Origin: Laccaria trichodermophora
Taxonomy: Eukaryota; Basidiomycota; Agaricomycetes; Agaricales; Hydnangiaceae
Direction of reading: 5' to 3'
Assembly: GCA_018417955.1 (NCBI GenBank)
Contig: JACTVC010000001.1
Span: 1,736,001-1,800,000 of the forward strand
DNA: 64,000 nt
The position numbers were made by a program, and so were the translations under genes. The notes under the pieces were generated by a model. It ran no database searches. It was not told the origin of the DNA and was given only the letters and a program-made list of their open reading frames with translations. Shown here piece after piece: positions 10,771-22,030 of the stretch; the first letter of the stretch is position 1, and each line of letters opens with the position of its first letter.

Positions 10771-13700
10771 ATGTCCGAAATCTGTCCATGCAGCCTATGC
10801 CAATGCCCTGATCTCTTTGAAGATGTTCGTCCAATTTCTCTCTTTCCCCTCGTGCGATACTCAATTACGATCCAGTCGGGCCTTTCTTGCCTCTGTGGAC
10901 ATTTTGTTTCTGAGCATCAGAATGTTCAGCAGGTCCTTGTTCGGTATTGCCCAGTCGAATTGCCAGATTCTGCCCACAGTCAAATGTTTTCCAATCGTAT
11001 CACGCATTGCCGGGTATGAACTTCATCGATTTATTCAAGTCGTTGTTAATGAGCCCATTCTTCTTTTTCTCAGACTCGGCGCGAATGTGGAATGCTTGTG
11101 TGCTCTCGCTGCCACAAAGCAAACTACTTGCACCTACCATCTGCACCTGGCAGTGCTCGTGCAGGGGTGTCGCCTCCTTCGATAGAGCCAACTCCCCCTG
11201 CTACGCAGCCATCAATCTTCGCTTTGAGACCCCTCGCACCACCTCTTTCCCAGCAACCAACCTTGCAACCTTGGAGCCGACCAGATGCAGATGCTAATCA
11301 AGTGACCCATAGTGGGAGCCAGGTTAACCTACGCCGAATTTCGGCAGCGGCAAGACACCAACCACCTGCATCGCAGTTGCCGCATCCTGTGGGAGTCGCC
11401 CATCTCCCCCTGATCAGCCTTCCAACAGTTCGCGTGCCCAAGCGCAAAAATGTACGAGTTTCTACAACCCAAAGGGCTGCGACCGGGAAGCAGAAGATTA
11501 TCGACTTGAGGTATTTCATCGTAATACACCCCCAGCAGGTAATTGCTCTCGAAAATTCTATGCAATGCATACTGATAACTTTGTTAGTTGGGACAATTTG
11601 CAAACAACGATTACCCAGGCCCATCCTTCGCGACTTTGCGCATTCCTCCTACAAATAGATTGCAAGACTTTCTCGCACAAGCACAAAAACTAAACCTGCT
11701 GATTCGACACGAAAAAACAGGAAGCATTGATTCGCCCATTGCAAATGATTTCAATCTTGTGATCGACGGCCACATGCGCCAGCATAACCTTGCCTTCGTT
11801 GACCTACTAAACACACCAACACCTAGCCCTGCAGCTCGATCATCCTGTGCACCACAACCTCCCCTTGTGCTTGACCCAGAGGCAAAGTGGCACCCGCTCT
11901 ACATCAAGGCGACTACACGGATCCAGGCTGCAGACAGCCTTACCTCGATTTTGCACCGGCACCCGAAAACTGTTACGAACATAACTTATGCCGACATCTC
12001 TAGCAAAAGCAAAATGCCTATCGTCCATGTCAACCAAACAGAATGGCGAATCGTCATCATAGGTTGGTCTGATACTTTTGCCCACTTTTCATAAAATTAA
12101 TCGCTTTTCTTAACCAGTGCCGAATCATAATATTATTGTCGGAGACTTTGAAGGGACTGGTCCCCATACATGCCTTCCCATCAGATTGTGGGAAACAATA
12201 CTGGAGCATCACTTCGACATTGAATGCAATGAAAGCTGTGGTCGGCCCGCGCAGGGAATGGTATGGAAGCGACTTACTGTTATAATCCTTTTATTGATTC
12301 CTTTCTGTAGAATATGCCAGATGACCCCTTGAATAGGGATGCGATCGCAGATACCAACCACCCAGGCCCATGTGCATTCGGCCAAGCTGTTGCTGGTGAA
12401 AGTGTCGCCAGAGCTACATCGGTAGATTCCGGCTTCAGCAGCAGCACACCTCCCCCAGCACCGGCGATGCCGACTTTACAAGAGTTGGAAATTCAAGAGG
12501 TCCACCATCGTACTGCTCGCCTCCAGAATGGGATGGCTAGAGATGTCGCAATTCTATGGAACATTGCTCTTTCTGATATCCACAACGATACCGATGCCTG
12601 CATGGTCATTCGATCACCTTCGGCAGAAGCTGCAGCTGAATCTCTGATGCACCATCTCAAGAATCTTGTCACTGGGGCACCAATACCAGAGGATCTTTGC
12701 CCAGATACGACGATTGACAATGTTACTGAGGCTGCAATGAGCCATCCTTATTTCAGAGTGATCATGTAAGCCATCTCGAGAATTCTTGACATGTGCCTGA
12801 CTGCCTGTTGCAGCAACGGTGCCCCTGGGGATGGTCCAAGGCGACAAGTTTGGTCTCATATCTTGTCTGGACTTCTCGGCGACTGGAAACACTTTGTAAG
12901 AATGGCAGAGGACGACTTCTACACACCCTCCCTTGTTCCTGCACCAGCTGTCAGCGAACGCGACAGGAAGATCTTCATTTTCTTCGGATTTATCATCCGA
13001 CAATCATTCGTGTGGGGGTTTGATACACTGCCAATATCGCCATTCTTCTTAGCATTCCTCTTCAAGGACTTTGAACATGCAACGACCCCCGAGTTTGTGA
13101 ACGCTGTCGCCCCCCAAGCTGCAAAGCGACTTGCATCCTGGCCTCCAAAAGCTGTTGGGCCACCAAGCGAAGATGGAACTCCCCCTCGACTCGTGCTTGA
13201 TGGCACCATGGATCCAATGTCGCTGATATTTGAGTGGGTCCCAAACGTAACAGTGTGTTGTATATATTCATTTATGGTACGGGCTTATACGAAGTTTTTA
13301 CAGGCTGACCATATTCGGGACATGTCCCTCGAAAACCAATTGAAACTTCTTCCTTCAATCAAGGCTGGCCTTCTGTTCGCCCACCAAACACAAGATATTG
13401 AAAGATCTTACCTCTCGCATCACCATCCAATCTTTGAGGCTGTAGCGATCGGAATAAACTACCCCTTTTTTTCTGTAACTGAGGTCACTGGCGAATCTCA
13501 GCCCCCTAAATTGATGGATGTATGTGATATAACCTTATCGTTTCTTTCTCCACGTTGCTCAAACCTTTCAAAGATATTTCACACCAGTTTCGACATTCTG
13601 GCTCTCCTGGACACCATGTACCAAGATCGCGTCATCACTAGCTCAATTGATTTACTGCCCTATATCGCTTGGACAGATCTTGAACCGAATCCTGATTCCC

Positions 13701-14180
13701 CCACTGAGGATCTTACCAAGTACTTCGCCCGGCGATCACGATTTTTAGAGCTTTTGCGACACTATCTCCGAGGCAAAGGGCATCCATTGGGTGCAGTCGG
13801 AGTGAGCTCACAGGCATTCCAAGAGTCGCGAGATGATGCTGCCCTTCGTCCAACACTATTCTTAGAAGCTGTAACTTCATCGCGATTCCTCCCTCTCGCA
13901 CACGAGAGACTGATGGTATGCCTATTTCTCACCAAAAGATCGCATGAGCTTATTCGCACCTTAGATACAGTTTAAGCGACTTCTCGCACCAGGAACAGCG
14001 CAAGCCTCAGGGGCACATTTTCATACCTGCTTTCGAAGTGTTGAATTTCAGATTGACGATGCTTTTGCATCTCTAGCCCACATGTCCGATCCAGTGACAC
14101 CTCTTGCTGCATTTTCTGCCTTCGATATCTGGATGCACTCTCTTTTGTGGGGTAGCAATCAGGTATTCAATGCAGTTTGA
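10771..14180 (+). CDS. HECT-like ubiquitin-ligase protein encoded by the transposon
   Basis: Model: exons 10771-11013, 11074-11538, 11588-12062, 12118-12260, 12311-12765, 12814-13246, 13304-13519, 13574-13915 and 13971-14180. They sum to exactly 994 codons, and all eight introns are 48-60 bp with GT-AG ends. The N-terminus is cysteine-rich (CPCSLCQC, CLCGHF, then CGMLVCSRCH), probably zinc-binding, followed by a Pro/Ser-rich linker. The C-terminal half resembles a HECT domain: NGAPGDGPRRQVW near residue 594 resembles the N-lobe, SSRFLPLAHERL precedes the C-lobe, and HFHTCF (about residue 947) is placed like the HECT catalytic cysteine. If active it would pass ubiquitin to a substrate, perhaps to regulate transposition or host factors (inference). 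Upstream exons before 10771 are possible, since an open stretch with a splice site lies at 10629-10680. Confidence 0.7.
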
Positions 14181-14523
14181 CGCGCCTTTTCTGCTTTTCA
14201 TTGACTTGCCCATCCTGCTGTGCTTCGTTACCATTGTTCCTTGATGCTTTACATTATAGATTATATATGAGTATCGGCTGCATGTAACTTACTATATGAT
14301 TGTTGTTGCAATGAAGTCATGCTGTTCAACGACATAGCGGGAATCAAACCACAGTAGACTAGGCCGTGCAAAGGCTGCAGTATTCGGGTGAGGCTGATTA
14401 CAAGCTGACTATGGTTCTCCGGTGCATGGAACTTCGTACTATCTGTTTGTACCTTGCTTGGATCTGCTGTACCCTCCTATCCTCCCCTCTCTTGGCCTCT
14501 AAATTGTTTAACCTAGTCATGAC

Positions 14524-16297
14524 ATGGCTCTCATCCAGCATCACATTGCAGCTGCCTTTCAGGAACTTGGCACGAGTGTCACATTGGTGCTCCGCACACA
14601 GTTAGGCAATTCAGAAAGAATCAATGCCCAAAAAAGAGCCTGTTTACAGTTCCTGGCAAACATCCGACAGGTACGCACCCAATGGTAGCGACTTTTCTGC
14701 CTAACTGGCTGATACTATTTGGCCCAGCATATCCCAGATATGAACCCTGCCGATGCCGACATAATCACAACTAGCGTTGAGGAAATGATTAATGCATTAG
14801 AATCCAGTGCAACTTCTTCTCGCTATCCTGTTGACGCTCCCCCAATTGTCCTTGGTGGTACTCTTCATTCTGGACAGCGAGGCCGACCACCTGTCGACAT
14901 TAGGCAGGAAGACCTTGCACTGCTTGCGAGTGGCCGAACTACTCTGCAAGAAATCGCCAACTTGTACCAGTGTGGGGCCCGAACAATTCGTCGCCGCATG
15001 TTAGAATTTGGTCTATCTGAGCCCGGCCCCCCTGTTTATGCCGACCAAGAGCAAGAGGATGGTTCGATCGGACGAGTGTATTCACGAGGTAGCTGTGCCA
15101 ATCTCTCTCAGGCAACAGATGAAGAACTCGACACCATCCTTGTCTCAATTTACGAACAATTTCCATCATTCGGGAGGCGGATGCTTGATGGATACCTCAT
15201 GGCCTTGGGCGAGCGTGTTCCACGGCGGCGAATTGAGGAGTCTTATTTGAGGGTTATTGGACCTCCGAACAATGAATTTGGCAACCGCCGTATCGAGCGC
15301 AGAGTGTATTCTGTCCCTGGTCCCAATGCCCTATGGCACCACGATGGCCAGCATGGTAAGTCTTAATGTTCATAGTACTTTTTAATCTCAAAGTTTTTAG
15401 GCCTCATCCGATGGAAAATTGTCATCCATGCGTTCATTGATGGCTTTTCACGATTTCTTCTTGGCATCCTGGCGAGCAACAACAACCGGGCGACAACTGT
15501 CCTCGACCTTTTTGAAAATATTACAGAGGTATTTGGGTTTCCAAGTGGTATTCGAGGGGATCATGGTACCGAAAATCTGCTCGTCGCTGCACTTATGGAA
15601 GAAGTGCGAGGAATAGGTTCATATATTTGGGGAAAGTAGGTCGTCGTGTGTGTACCACTTACTATCAAATCATTGACATCTGGTTTCCAGGAGTGTGCAC
15701 AATATACGGATTGAGCGCCTGTGGGTGGATGTTACCAAGGGCTTCGGGGCCAAATGGAAGACTTTTTTCGAAACTTTAGAGGCTCACGATGGTTTGAACA
15801 TTGACAGCGACGCCCATATCTGGCTCCTTCACCACCTGTTCCTTGACAAAATCAATGCTGACGCAGCAGCGTGGACATCTACTTGGAACAGCCATGTACT
15901 CTCAAGGCGTGGTCAGCTGCACCAGTCCCCCCAGGATATGTATGTTCAGGGATTGGTGACAAATGGAGTTCGAGGTGTTCATGTGGAACATGAAGGAATC
16001 AATCCTGAAGAATATGGGATTGACTGGGAAGAGCTTGATCGGCGCCGCATCCGCCAGCATCATGATGAGTTCAATCCAGAGAATCATGCCGAAAATGAAA
16101 ATCCCTTCGTCGTCAACCACCCTGACCACCTTTCTCATGTTGAGGTTCCAGATCTGCGATGTCCCTTTGACGCCGAGCGCCTTCTCATTTTCAATGCAGA
16201 ACTCCAGAACCTACCCACTACTTTGTCGACAGATATGCACTCACATCGACAAACTTGGATTCATGCACTAGAACTAGCTACTGCTATTGCACAATAA
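14524..16297 (+). CDS. Integrase-type DDE transposase
   Basis: Model: exons 14524-14670, 14728-15355, 15401-15635 and 15691-16297, summing to 539 codons; introns are 57, 45 and 55 bp with GT-AG ends. An N-terminal helix-turn-helix-like stretch (LQEIANLYQCGARTIRRRM, about residues 125-145) is followed by a retroviral-integrase-like core. The candidate catalytic residues are D in WHHDGQHG, D in RGDHGTEN and E in NIRIERLW, each in well-conserved surroundings (VIHAFIDGFSRF). This is the enzyme expected to cut and join the element ends. It is the last gene, reading toward the right inverted repeat. The ORF is intact, so the element may be young or still able to move. The superfamily assignment (integrase-like, IS481EU or Ginger-related) rests on motif memory only. 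Confidence 0.85.
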
Positions 16298-16377
16298 TAA
16301 TATAATATACTTGGCTGCTGCAATATATAATATACCACACCGAAGACAGCTAGACTAGTACATGTGCCAGTGCGAAG

Positions 16378-16631
16378 AATGAAAATATGATGTTAAAATT
16401 GAAAGCTTGAAGTCGAAATAGTGAAATTCGAAACTTGAAACTCCAAAACTGAAATGTTCAAGTTGAAAGCGAAATGTTGAAAGCGAAATGTTGAAAATTG
16501 AAATGTTCAAGTTGAAACCGAAATCACAAAGTTGAAATGCTGAAATGAAAAGCGAGGTGTTGCAGTCAAGGCAGCGAGTTTGAAATTGAAAAAAAATTGC
16601 GAAATATTTTAGTCCGCTGGTGGCAGCGAAA
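16378..16631 (-). repeat. Right subterminal repeats and terminal inverted repeat of the DNA transposon
   Basis: GTTGAAAGCGAAATGTTGAA-type motifs repeat through 16378-16560. The terminal repeat at 16597-16631 carries TTGCGAAA and GTCCGCTGG, the inverse of the left end, and is followed directly by the GTTTAC target duplicate at 16632-16637. Confidence 0.8.
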
Positions 16632-17026
16632 GTTTACATCAGTCCCAACCGGGTTTCGTTTCCCTCGTTCACTTCTCAATATTTCGTCATTCTCATTGAG
16701 TTGCTGAGGACAAAGAATCGCGCAAGAACGCGTTCCGCCAGCGCCGCAGTGGCAGCGCGGCCTGCCTACCACTCTACCCAGCCTAGGTCGTAAGGAAGTT
16801 GGACAGCAATTAAGACAGGCGCCAATATCCCAAATACTGTATCCCACATAGTGATGACAAGCTTGCGAAATGAGCATGGGAATTGCGCTTCAACTGGAAG
16901 TGCTCAGAAAAACCTGTGCTCAAGCATAGTTGCTTCGTACCTCCAAATCGTTAGGTTGAAACAAACTTGAAGAGGCGTACGACTAGGTCCACCTCGACAG
17001 TCGACGAAACGAGAGCCGCCCATCCA
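16632..17026 (+). repeat. Unit B segment upstream of the large gene
   Basis: Aligns with 56813-57086 in unit C (ACATCAGT, CGTTTCCCTCGTTCA, CGCGTTCCGCCAGCG), so it is the continuation of 2291-4026. The base triplet at 16961-16963 that aligns with the ATG of the unit C gene is ACA here, so the unit B gene must start elsewhere. Confidence 0.75.
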
Positions 17027-20000
17027 ATGGAAAGCACAGGGTACGTTGGTTCTGAGCATGTATTCGAGGAGTTATTCTGAATTGTTGACCAGGGCATCCA
17101 TTCTATCGGGTGCTTCATCTACAAGTGTGTTCGGTGGGGAAATTATCAACTCGCAGAGGGACCATAACAGGGCTACATTCGTCTTCAGTACGCATGCTTC
17201 ACATCTTCGAAGATCTCTTAATCATTGGAAGCCCCTAGATATTGGGGGGTCTGACCCCGACACATCGCGTTCTGCCTTGGCCGTCAGCAAGCCCAGTACC
17301 TCGAGCTCGGTTGGGGATTTGCGTCGTGTTAGTACTTCATCCTCGGTTAGGGATCTGCCCTATTCTAGCACTTCATTTGCATCAAGTCAAGGACCCGGCA
17401 CATCGCGTTCTGCCTTGACCGTCAGCAATTCCATCACTCCGGGCTCGGTTGGAGGCCCACCTCATGCTAGCACTTCGTCCTCGATTAGGGATCTGCCCTA
17501 TCCTACCACTTCACCTGCATCCACTGTACTAGGTACGTCATGCCAGTGTTTCCTGGGTTCCGTTCTTACTTTGTGATGATGCCATTCAGGTTTTGCTGGG
17601 GGCGAAGTATCTCCCAAAATGGAGGTTGGCTTTTTGTCTTGTCTGGGCTGCCAACTTGCTGACACCGGACAGTCTCCACCCACATGGGAGGGCGATCCCG
17701 TTGAAGAAGAATCCAGTAATTCAATCTACGAGCGTCACATGTATCTCGAAGCGCATGGTTTTCCTCTTTATATTCCTCAACCCAACATGACACTTCCTCG
17801 CTCGTATCAGAAGCAGGGTGTCAGCATTGGCGATGTTGGGATTATCACTTCAGATGGTGGCTTCGACTTCCTTTTTAATGTCTGCTCGCCCGCTGGGCAC
17901 CCAAGTAACCCTGACGAGCTTCCCGAAGGCTTTTCTCCGTTTCAGCTGAAATCAACAGACATTTGCATATTCCCTGTTCATCCTTCGCACAGCTATCTAC
18001 CCAATCGGGCTTCAGTAAAGAAGCGAGAGTAAGTCCCGGTTCCCTTCCATATCCCAGGGGTACTCACAAAGGTCGTAGCAGGGCAACGTTTGAATGCTTC
18101 GGTTCTGATGGCGCTATTCTAGCAATGCCTCAAGGGGCATACCACGAAGATTTGCAAAACATCATGACATTCAAGGAATACGTATCGATTCACGCTGAAA
18201 GCTGGTATGTGTACGCGAAAGGGCGCGGTCGACAAGTTGGGAACAAGGAACTTCGCGTGGTCACGGGGTGTGACACGACAACCTCGTGGGGAATCGCAAC
18301 CTACTCGCGTCTCCAGTCGAAGCGCCCTGAAGGCAACGTGTTTCTCTTAAGGTTCAATCCTGTTGGTAGCGAAGGTCAAGATCGACATTCTTCATATGAA
18401 TGGGATCATGCAAGCGTGCTAGAGGCGAAGTCTGGTCCTGAAGAGGATGAGCTTATGAATTTAGAGGTCACTGGCTCCATGCCTCCACGAAATCAGTGTA
18501 CCTTCATCCGGTCGCTTACCCCTGCTATCGGTGATGATGAGTGGGAGCGTATCGAGTTGAAGGTAGCGTCTTTAGTGAAGGATCAAGCATCGGTGCGATC
18601 TCCCCAGAGCCCTTTCCCTTCAGTTTCAGGTGCCATAAGCTCTCTTTCAAGTACGTGTTTTCTACTTCCCCTGATTGTGGACACTCCAACCGACATCATT
18701 TTCAAGGTCGCATTGGCTTTTTGCGTGGTTATGGTCGTGGAGGTAGCTCTGAGGAGACTGATTCAATGACCCCTGCACAGGTCAGCATTTCTGGTTGTAT
18801 CATACCATCCTCAAATGTTAATTATTTCGAAGACAGCAGCAACTCACCCCGCAACCTATGTTATTGACATGATGCTGCGAAAGGTGCCACTTATTACTAC
18901 ACACAAACGCCAAACCTGCCACTAATCAGTCTTTGAACTTTCATAGTGCCCCAAAGCGAAGGTTGTAGTTGTCCATGACAGCGATTGGTGCTCTGTGATT
19001 CGCGACTCAGTGAGCCGTGACCTTCATCAATTGATTTGAAGTGTAAAGCGGATGTTAGGATGTTGATTGGACGTGCACTGTCCAAGACCTTCCACATCGG
19101 ATTCAAGAGGCATTTCATATCGTTGAAAAGAAGAATGGTGAGGTTGATCAACTACGATGCTGTCAAGGATTACACATTTTCTCCCCAGGTACCGTGTACC
19201 TAGAAGAAAAAACACCATCTCAAGACCTTAGTACATCATGTGACGTCTCTGTCAAATCAGAGGTCGAGGATCGAAAGCCAGGGTCTTCGCAATCTCACAA
19301 ATCTTTCGAAACATCCCCTTCAGACATGCAAGTTGATTCTCCTGGGGGAAAGAACACTAGGTGCAAAGAAAAGAATCAAAACACGACTGTCGCCGCACAG
19401 TCGGAACAGAGGGCAAGTCTGAGCACGCCCGAACAGACCGATTACTACCAACACTACGCATCAAGCCCTACTCACCCCCCGCTTGCTACCCCGCTGTCCT
19501 CTCAACCACCCCCTTCGATGGCCTCAACCTATAAAGCGAACTCAATGACAAAGAGAGTGTCCATAGCATGCGTTAAATGCCGCGATCGCAAAGTAACGGT
19601 ATGCCTCTGCGACCTCACTTTAAATTGCTTACTCAGCTTTTCTTCCGTCAAGTGCATTCCTGCAGCCGATAAGGGGCCTCCTCTGTGTACTAGGTGCAAA
19701 GAAAGAAATCTGCCATGCCAATACATGACTGTCACCGCACAGTCGGAACAGAGGGCAAGTCAGCCCCCGCAAGCACAGATGGATTACTACCCATACTACG
19801 AATCAAGCCCTCCCCCAGCTACCCCGCTTTACTCTCAACCACTCCTTTCGGTGGACTCCACTTATTCCTATCCCCGGCAATCCTTTTCCAATCAACCATA
19901 CCCAACCCCTACCTACCAGAACGCATACGACCAAAACGCGCCGTCCGTTGGTTTTTCCCCGCCGTCCAACATGTCCTCTGGGCATCAAGTTTTCTCGTAT

Positions 20001-20144
20001 GCTCCTCTGCCTCAGGTTTTTCCCTACACGCAGTCGTCGTCGCCAATCCGTTCCCGACAAGATACATCTGGGAAATATGGCACACATGGCTATTTTGACT
20101 CTACCTACCAAGCCCAGTCCAAAAACCAGATGCCGCCGAAGTAG
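17027..20144 (+). CDS. Large multi-exon protein with C-terminal Zn2Cys6 cluster (paralogue B)
   Basis: Model: exons 17027-17040, 17093-17187, 17239-17532, 17590-18028, 18082-18650, 18707-18780, 18833-18883, 18947-19009, 19059-19137, 19189-19598 and 19653-20144, which sum to exactly 860 codons; introns are 49-63 bp. A Ser/Thr-rich N-terminus with repeated TSSSVRDLP-like blocks is followed by the conserved core (MYLEAHGFPLYIPQPN, then VSIGDVGIITSDGGFDFLFN and later SWGIATYSRLQSKRPEGN). The C-terminal region carries a Zn2Cys6 cluster: ACVKC, RDRKVTC across the last intron, then LCTRCKERNLPC. A Pro/Tyr/Ser-rich tail follows. It is probably a nuclear DNA-binding protein; the role of the core is unknown. 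The start is inferred, because the ATG used by paralogue C is mutated here. Confidence 0.75.
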
Positions 20145-21718
20145 ATTTTTTCTTGAATGCGCGCGTTTTTTCTTTGCTGACCCTTGGGTTGCATTGAAAC
20201 CTAGTAGCCAGCAATTTTACTATAACCAGGAGTGGTGTCAGGGTAACAATTAGCCATCAAGACTCCTTCCTACCTCTAAATTTGACCCCTTCTACTTATG
20301 CCACGCTTCGTCTTCTCATACCTGTCTCAAATTCCTGATCGATTACCACTTGCAACTTACAAACGGCAATTTTGAACGTGTCTGCGGTACCTTGAGGCCC
20401 TACTGTCAAATGCGACGTCATAGCCAAATTATGTAACTTGAAGACGATTCAATCATCTAGATCGCAGAAAGACCTACGTAGGGGACAGCACCGCGTGGAC
20501 GGTGGTAACGACTATACCCGGTGGGATGTTCTCAGATGGTTGGAGGACAACCTCCTCCATGCTCCCTTTTACAACTGTAACTTACTTCGCTCTCTCTTCT
20601 TAACGGAGGTTTTTGCCGCCCTTTCCACGAAATGGTATTGATATTTGAACTACTCTTCTCATGTCATTCTCGCCCTCCAACCCTTCTGGTTCGCGCTCCC
20701 TCTCCACACCTCCTGCAGAGACCTCTTCAGCCCTCCGGGAGCTAGCCACCCTTCCCCCTCCTTCCCCAAAATCCTCACGCACACGCCTCATCTTTTGTTC
20801 ATTGGTGGCGGCCTCGTTTGTAACGTCTGACTCGCTTCCTCCTAGTCGCAATCTGGGTTTAGGGCGCATATATTTATGAAACGCTCTCTGCTACTTGGAT
20901 TATTGCGCCCCTGTCAGTGTATGAATCCATGTACCTACATAATGATTAATGTTAGACGTGCAGGTGGTACATTCTTGCGCCCATTGTCTTATTCTGAAAT
21001 ATGAGAAAGATCGAAGGAAGTTGAAGGAGGTTGTCGTGGCCGTAAGTAGTCCAAGTCGATGTTGGTGGTAAGTATTATAATATCGGAGCTGCAGCTACCA
21101 ACGCCAATGACGATGAGATTGTGTCTTTGATGAAGAAGGGTGTTCGCCCTCGTACCTGATGAAAGGTGGATGCACCGAGACGACTTGGAGACGACACTAA
21201 CTTGTACTCGATGAGAGAACCATGGCGAATATCAGGGCCTTAGGAGGCGGAAATTGAATGCGTCTGTGGCCCAGCGTAGTACTTTGCAACTCCATACGCG
21301 ATGTTGTCAACTACCACTTGTCAGATTGCTCCCCTAGACGAGCGCCTCCTAGGCCTGCCACTTGGTTTCTTGTGTTGAAATGCTCAGGTCGTCGTGAACA
21401 CTCGGGTTGAATAGGGACCCTCGCAAACGCGCGAGGGCTTCATCTTGTAACTAGCTACCTAAATACGTAGTCTAATTTGAAATAATCCTTGTCACATGAG
21501 GTACAAAATCACTATGGACTGATGGAGGAGTTATCATGGAACAACGCAATCATTGTTTCCATGAACGTGATGCGCTTGAAATTCCAACATCTTGGGTTCG
21601 ACCATCACCGCGCTAGTCATTGCGGAACGATAACTATAAATTTCCATCAACCTTGGTGCCAGGAAAGCGAGAAACTTACACACGAGTGATGGCCTTGGTG
21701 GAATCAAAGTGTCCTATG
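20145..21718 (+). repeat. Unit B 3' flank
   Basis: Downstream of the stop, 20145-20410 is unique to unit B. From about 20415 it matches unit A (1350-2290) and unit C (60085-61130). No gene is supported; the small ORFs at 20438-20879 are not conserved in frame. The unit ends at the TIR element that begins at 21719. Confidence 0.65.
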
Positions 21719-21787
21719 TCTCCCCCACTCAGACACATGTGATGTGTTCACCTTCCGTATATGGTAATCTCTGCCGTATATGGCAAT

Positions 21788-21858
21788 CTCATGACTTAGG
21801 GCAATGTGCCATTGCCCTAAGTCGTGCTCGCAGATGCGCTATGCGCATCTGCAAGCAC
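21788..21858. repeat. Two adjacent hairpins in the TIR element
   Basis: ACTTAGGGCAAT pairs with ATTGCCCTAAGT around a short loop, and GCAGATGCGC pairs with GCGCATCTGC in the next 35 bases. The first stem reappears at 54487-54516, which is where the LINE inserted. Confidence 0.8.
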
Positions 21859-22016
21859 CCTAACCTCCTAACCTAACCTAACCTAACCAACCCTAACCTT
21901 CTAACCTAACCAAGAACGCGCTACCGCGCAGGGAGAAAATGATTCCCATCCCTAACCATTAATAATGGCATTAATGCATTAAGCCTAATCCCGAACCTAC
22001 CTAACCTAACCAACAA
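21859..22016 (+). repeat. CCTAA-type short repeats
   Basis: Runs of CTAACCTAACCTAACC and variants occur in three clusters. They resemble telomere-type repeats read on the C-rich strand, but most steps are 5 bases (CCTAA) and not the 6-base fungal telomere unit. Confidence 0.7.
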
Positions 22017-22030
22017 AATACTTAGGGCAA

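Larger units (their letters stand above)
4027..16631 (+). mobile_element. 12.6 kb integrase-type DNA transposon with HECT-like gene and gene fragments
   Basis: GTTTAC occurs at 4021-4026 and again at 16632-16637, while unit C has a single CGACGTTTACATCAG at the same place, so the element sits in a 6 bp target duplication. The ends are imperfect inverted repeats sharing CCAGCGGAC and TTTCGCAA, and both subterminal regions are full of TTTCAA-type motifs in inverted orientation. Plus-strand genes inside are a DDE transposase (14524-16297) and a HECT-like protein (10771-14180). The left half holds a membrane-protein gene, a Plavaka fragment and a leucyl-tRNA synthetase pseudogene, which look acquired. 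The transposase resembles the eukaryotic integrase-like (IS481EU or Ginger-like) groups; the exact superfamily is not settled. Confidence 0.85.

Noticed and set aside
4027..16631. Starship-type giant element
   Set aside because: No tyrosine-recombinase captain is seen, the ends are inverted repeats, and the transposase is integrase-like.
21859..22016. True telomere
   Set aside because: The repeat is short, irregular and flanked on both sides by other sequence.
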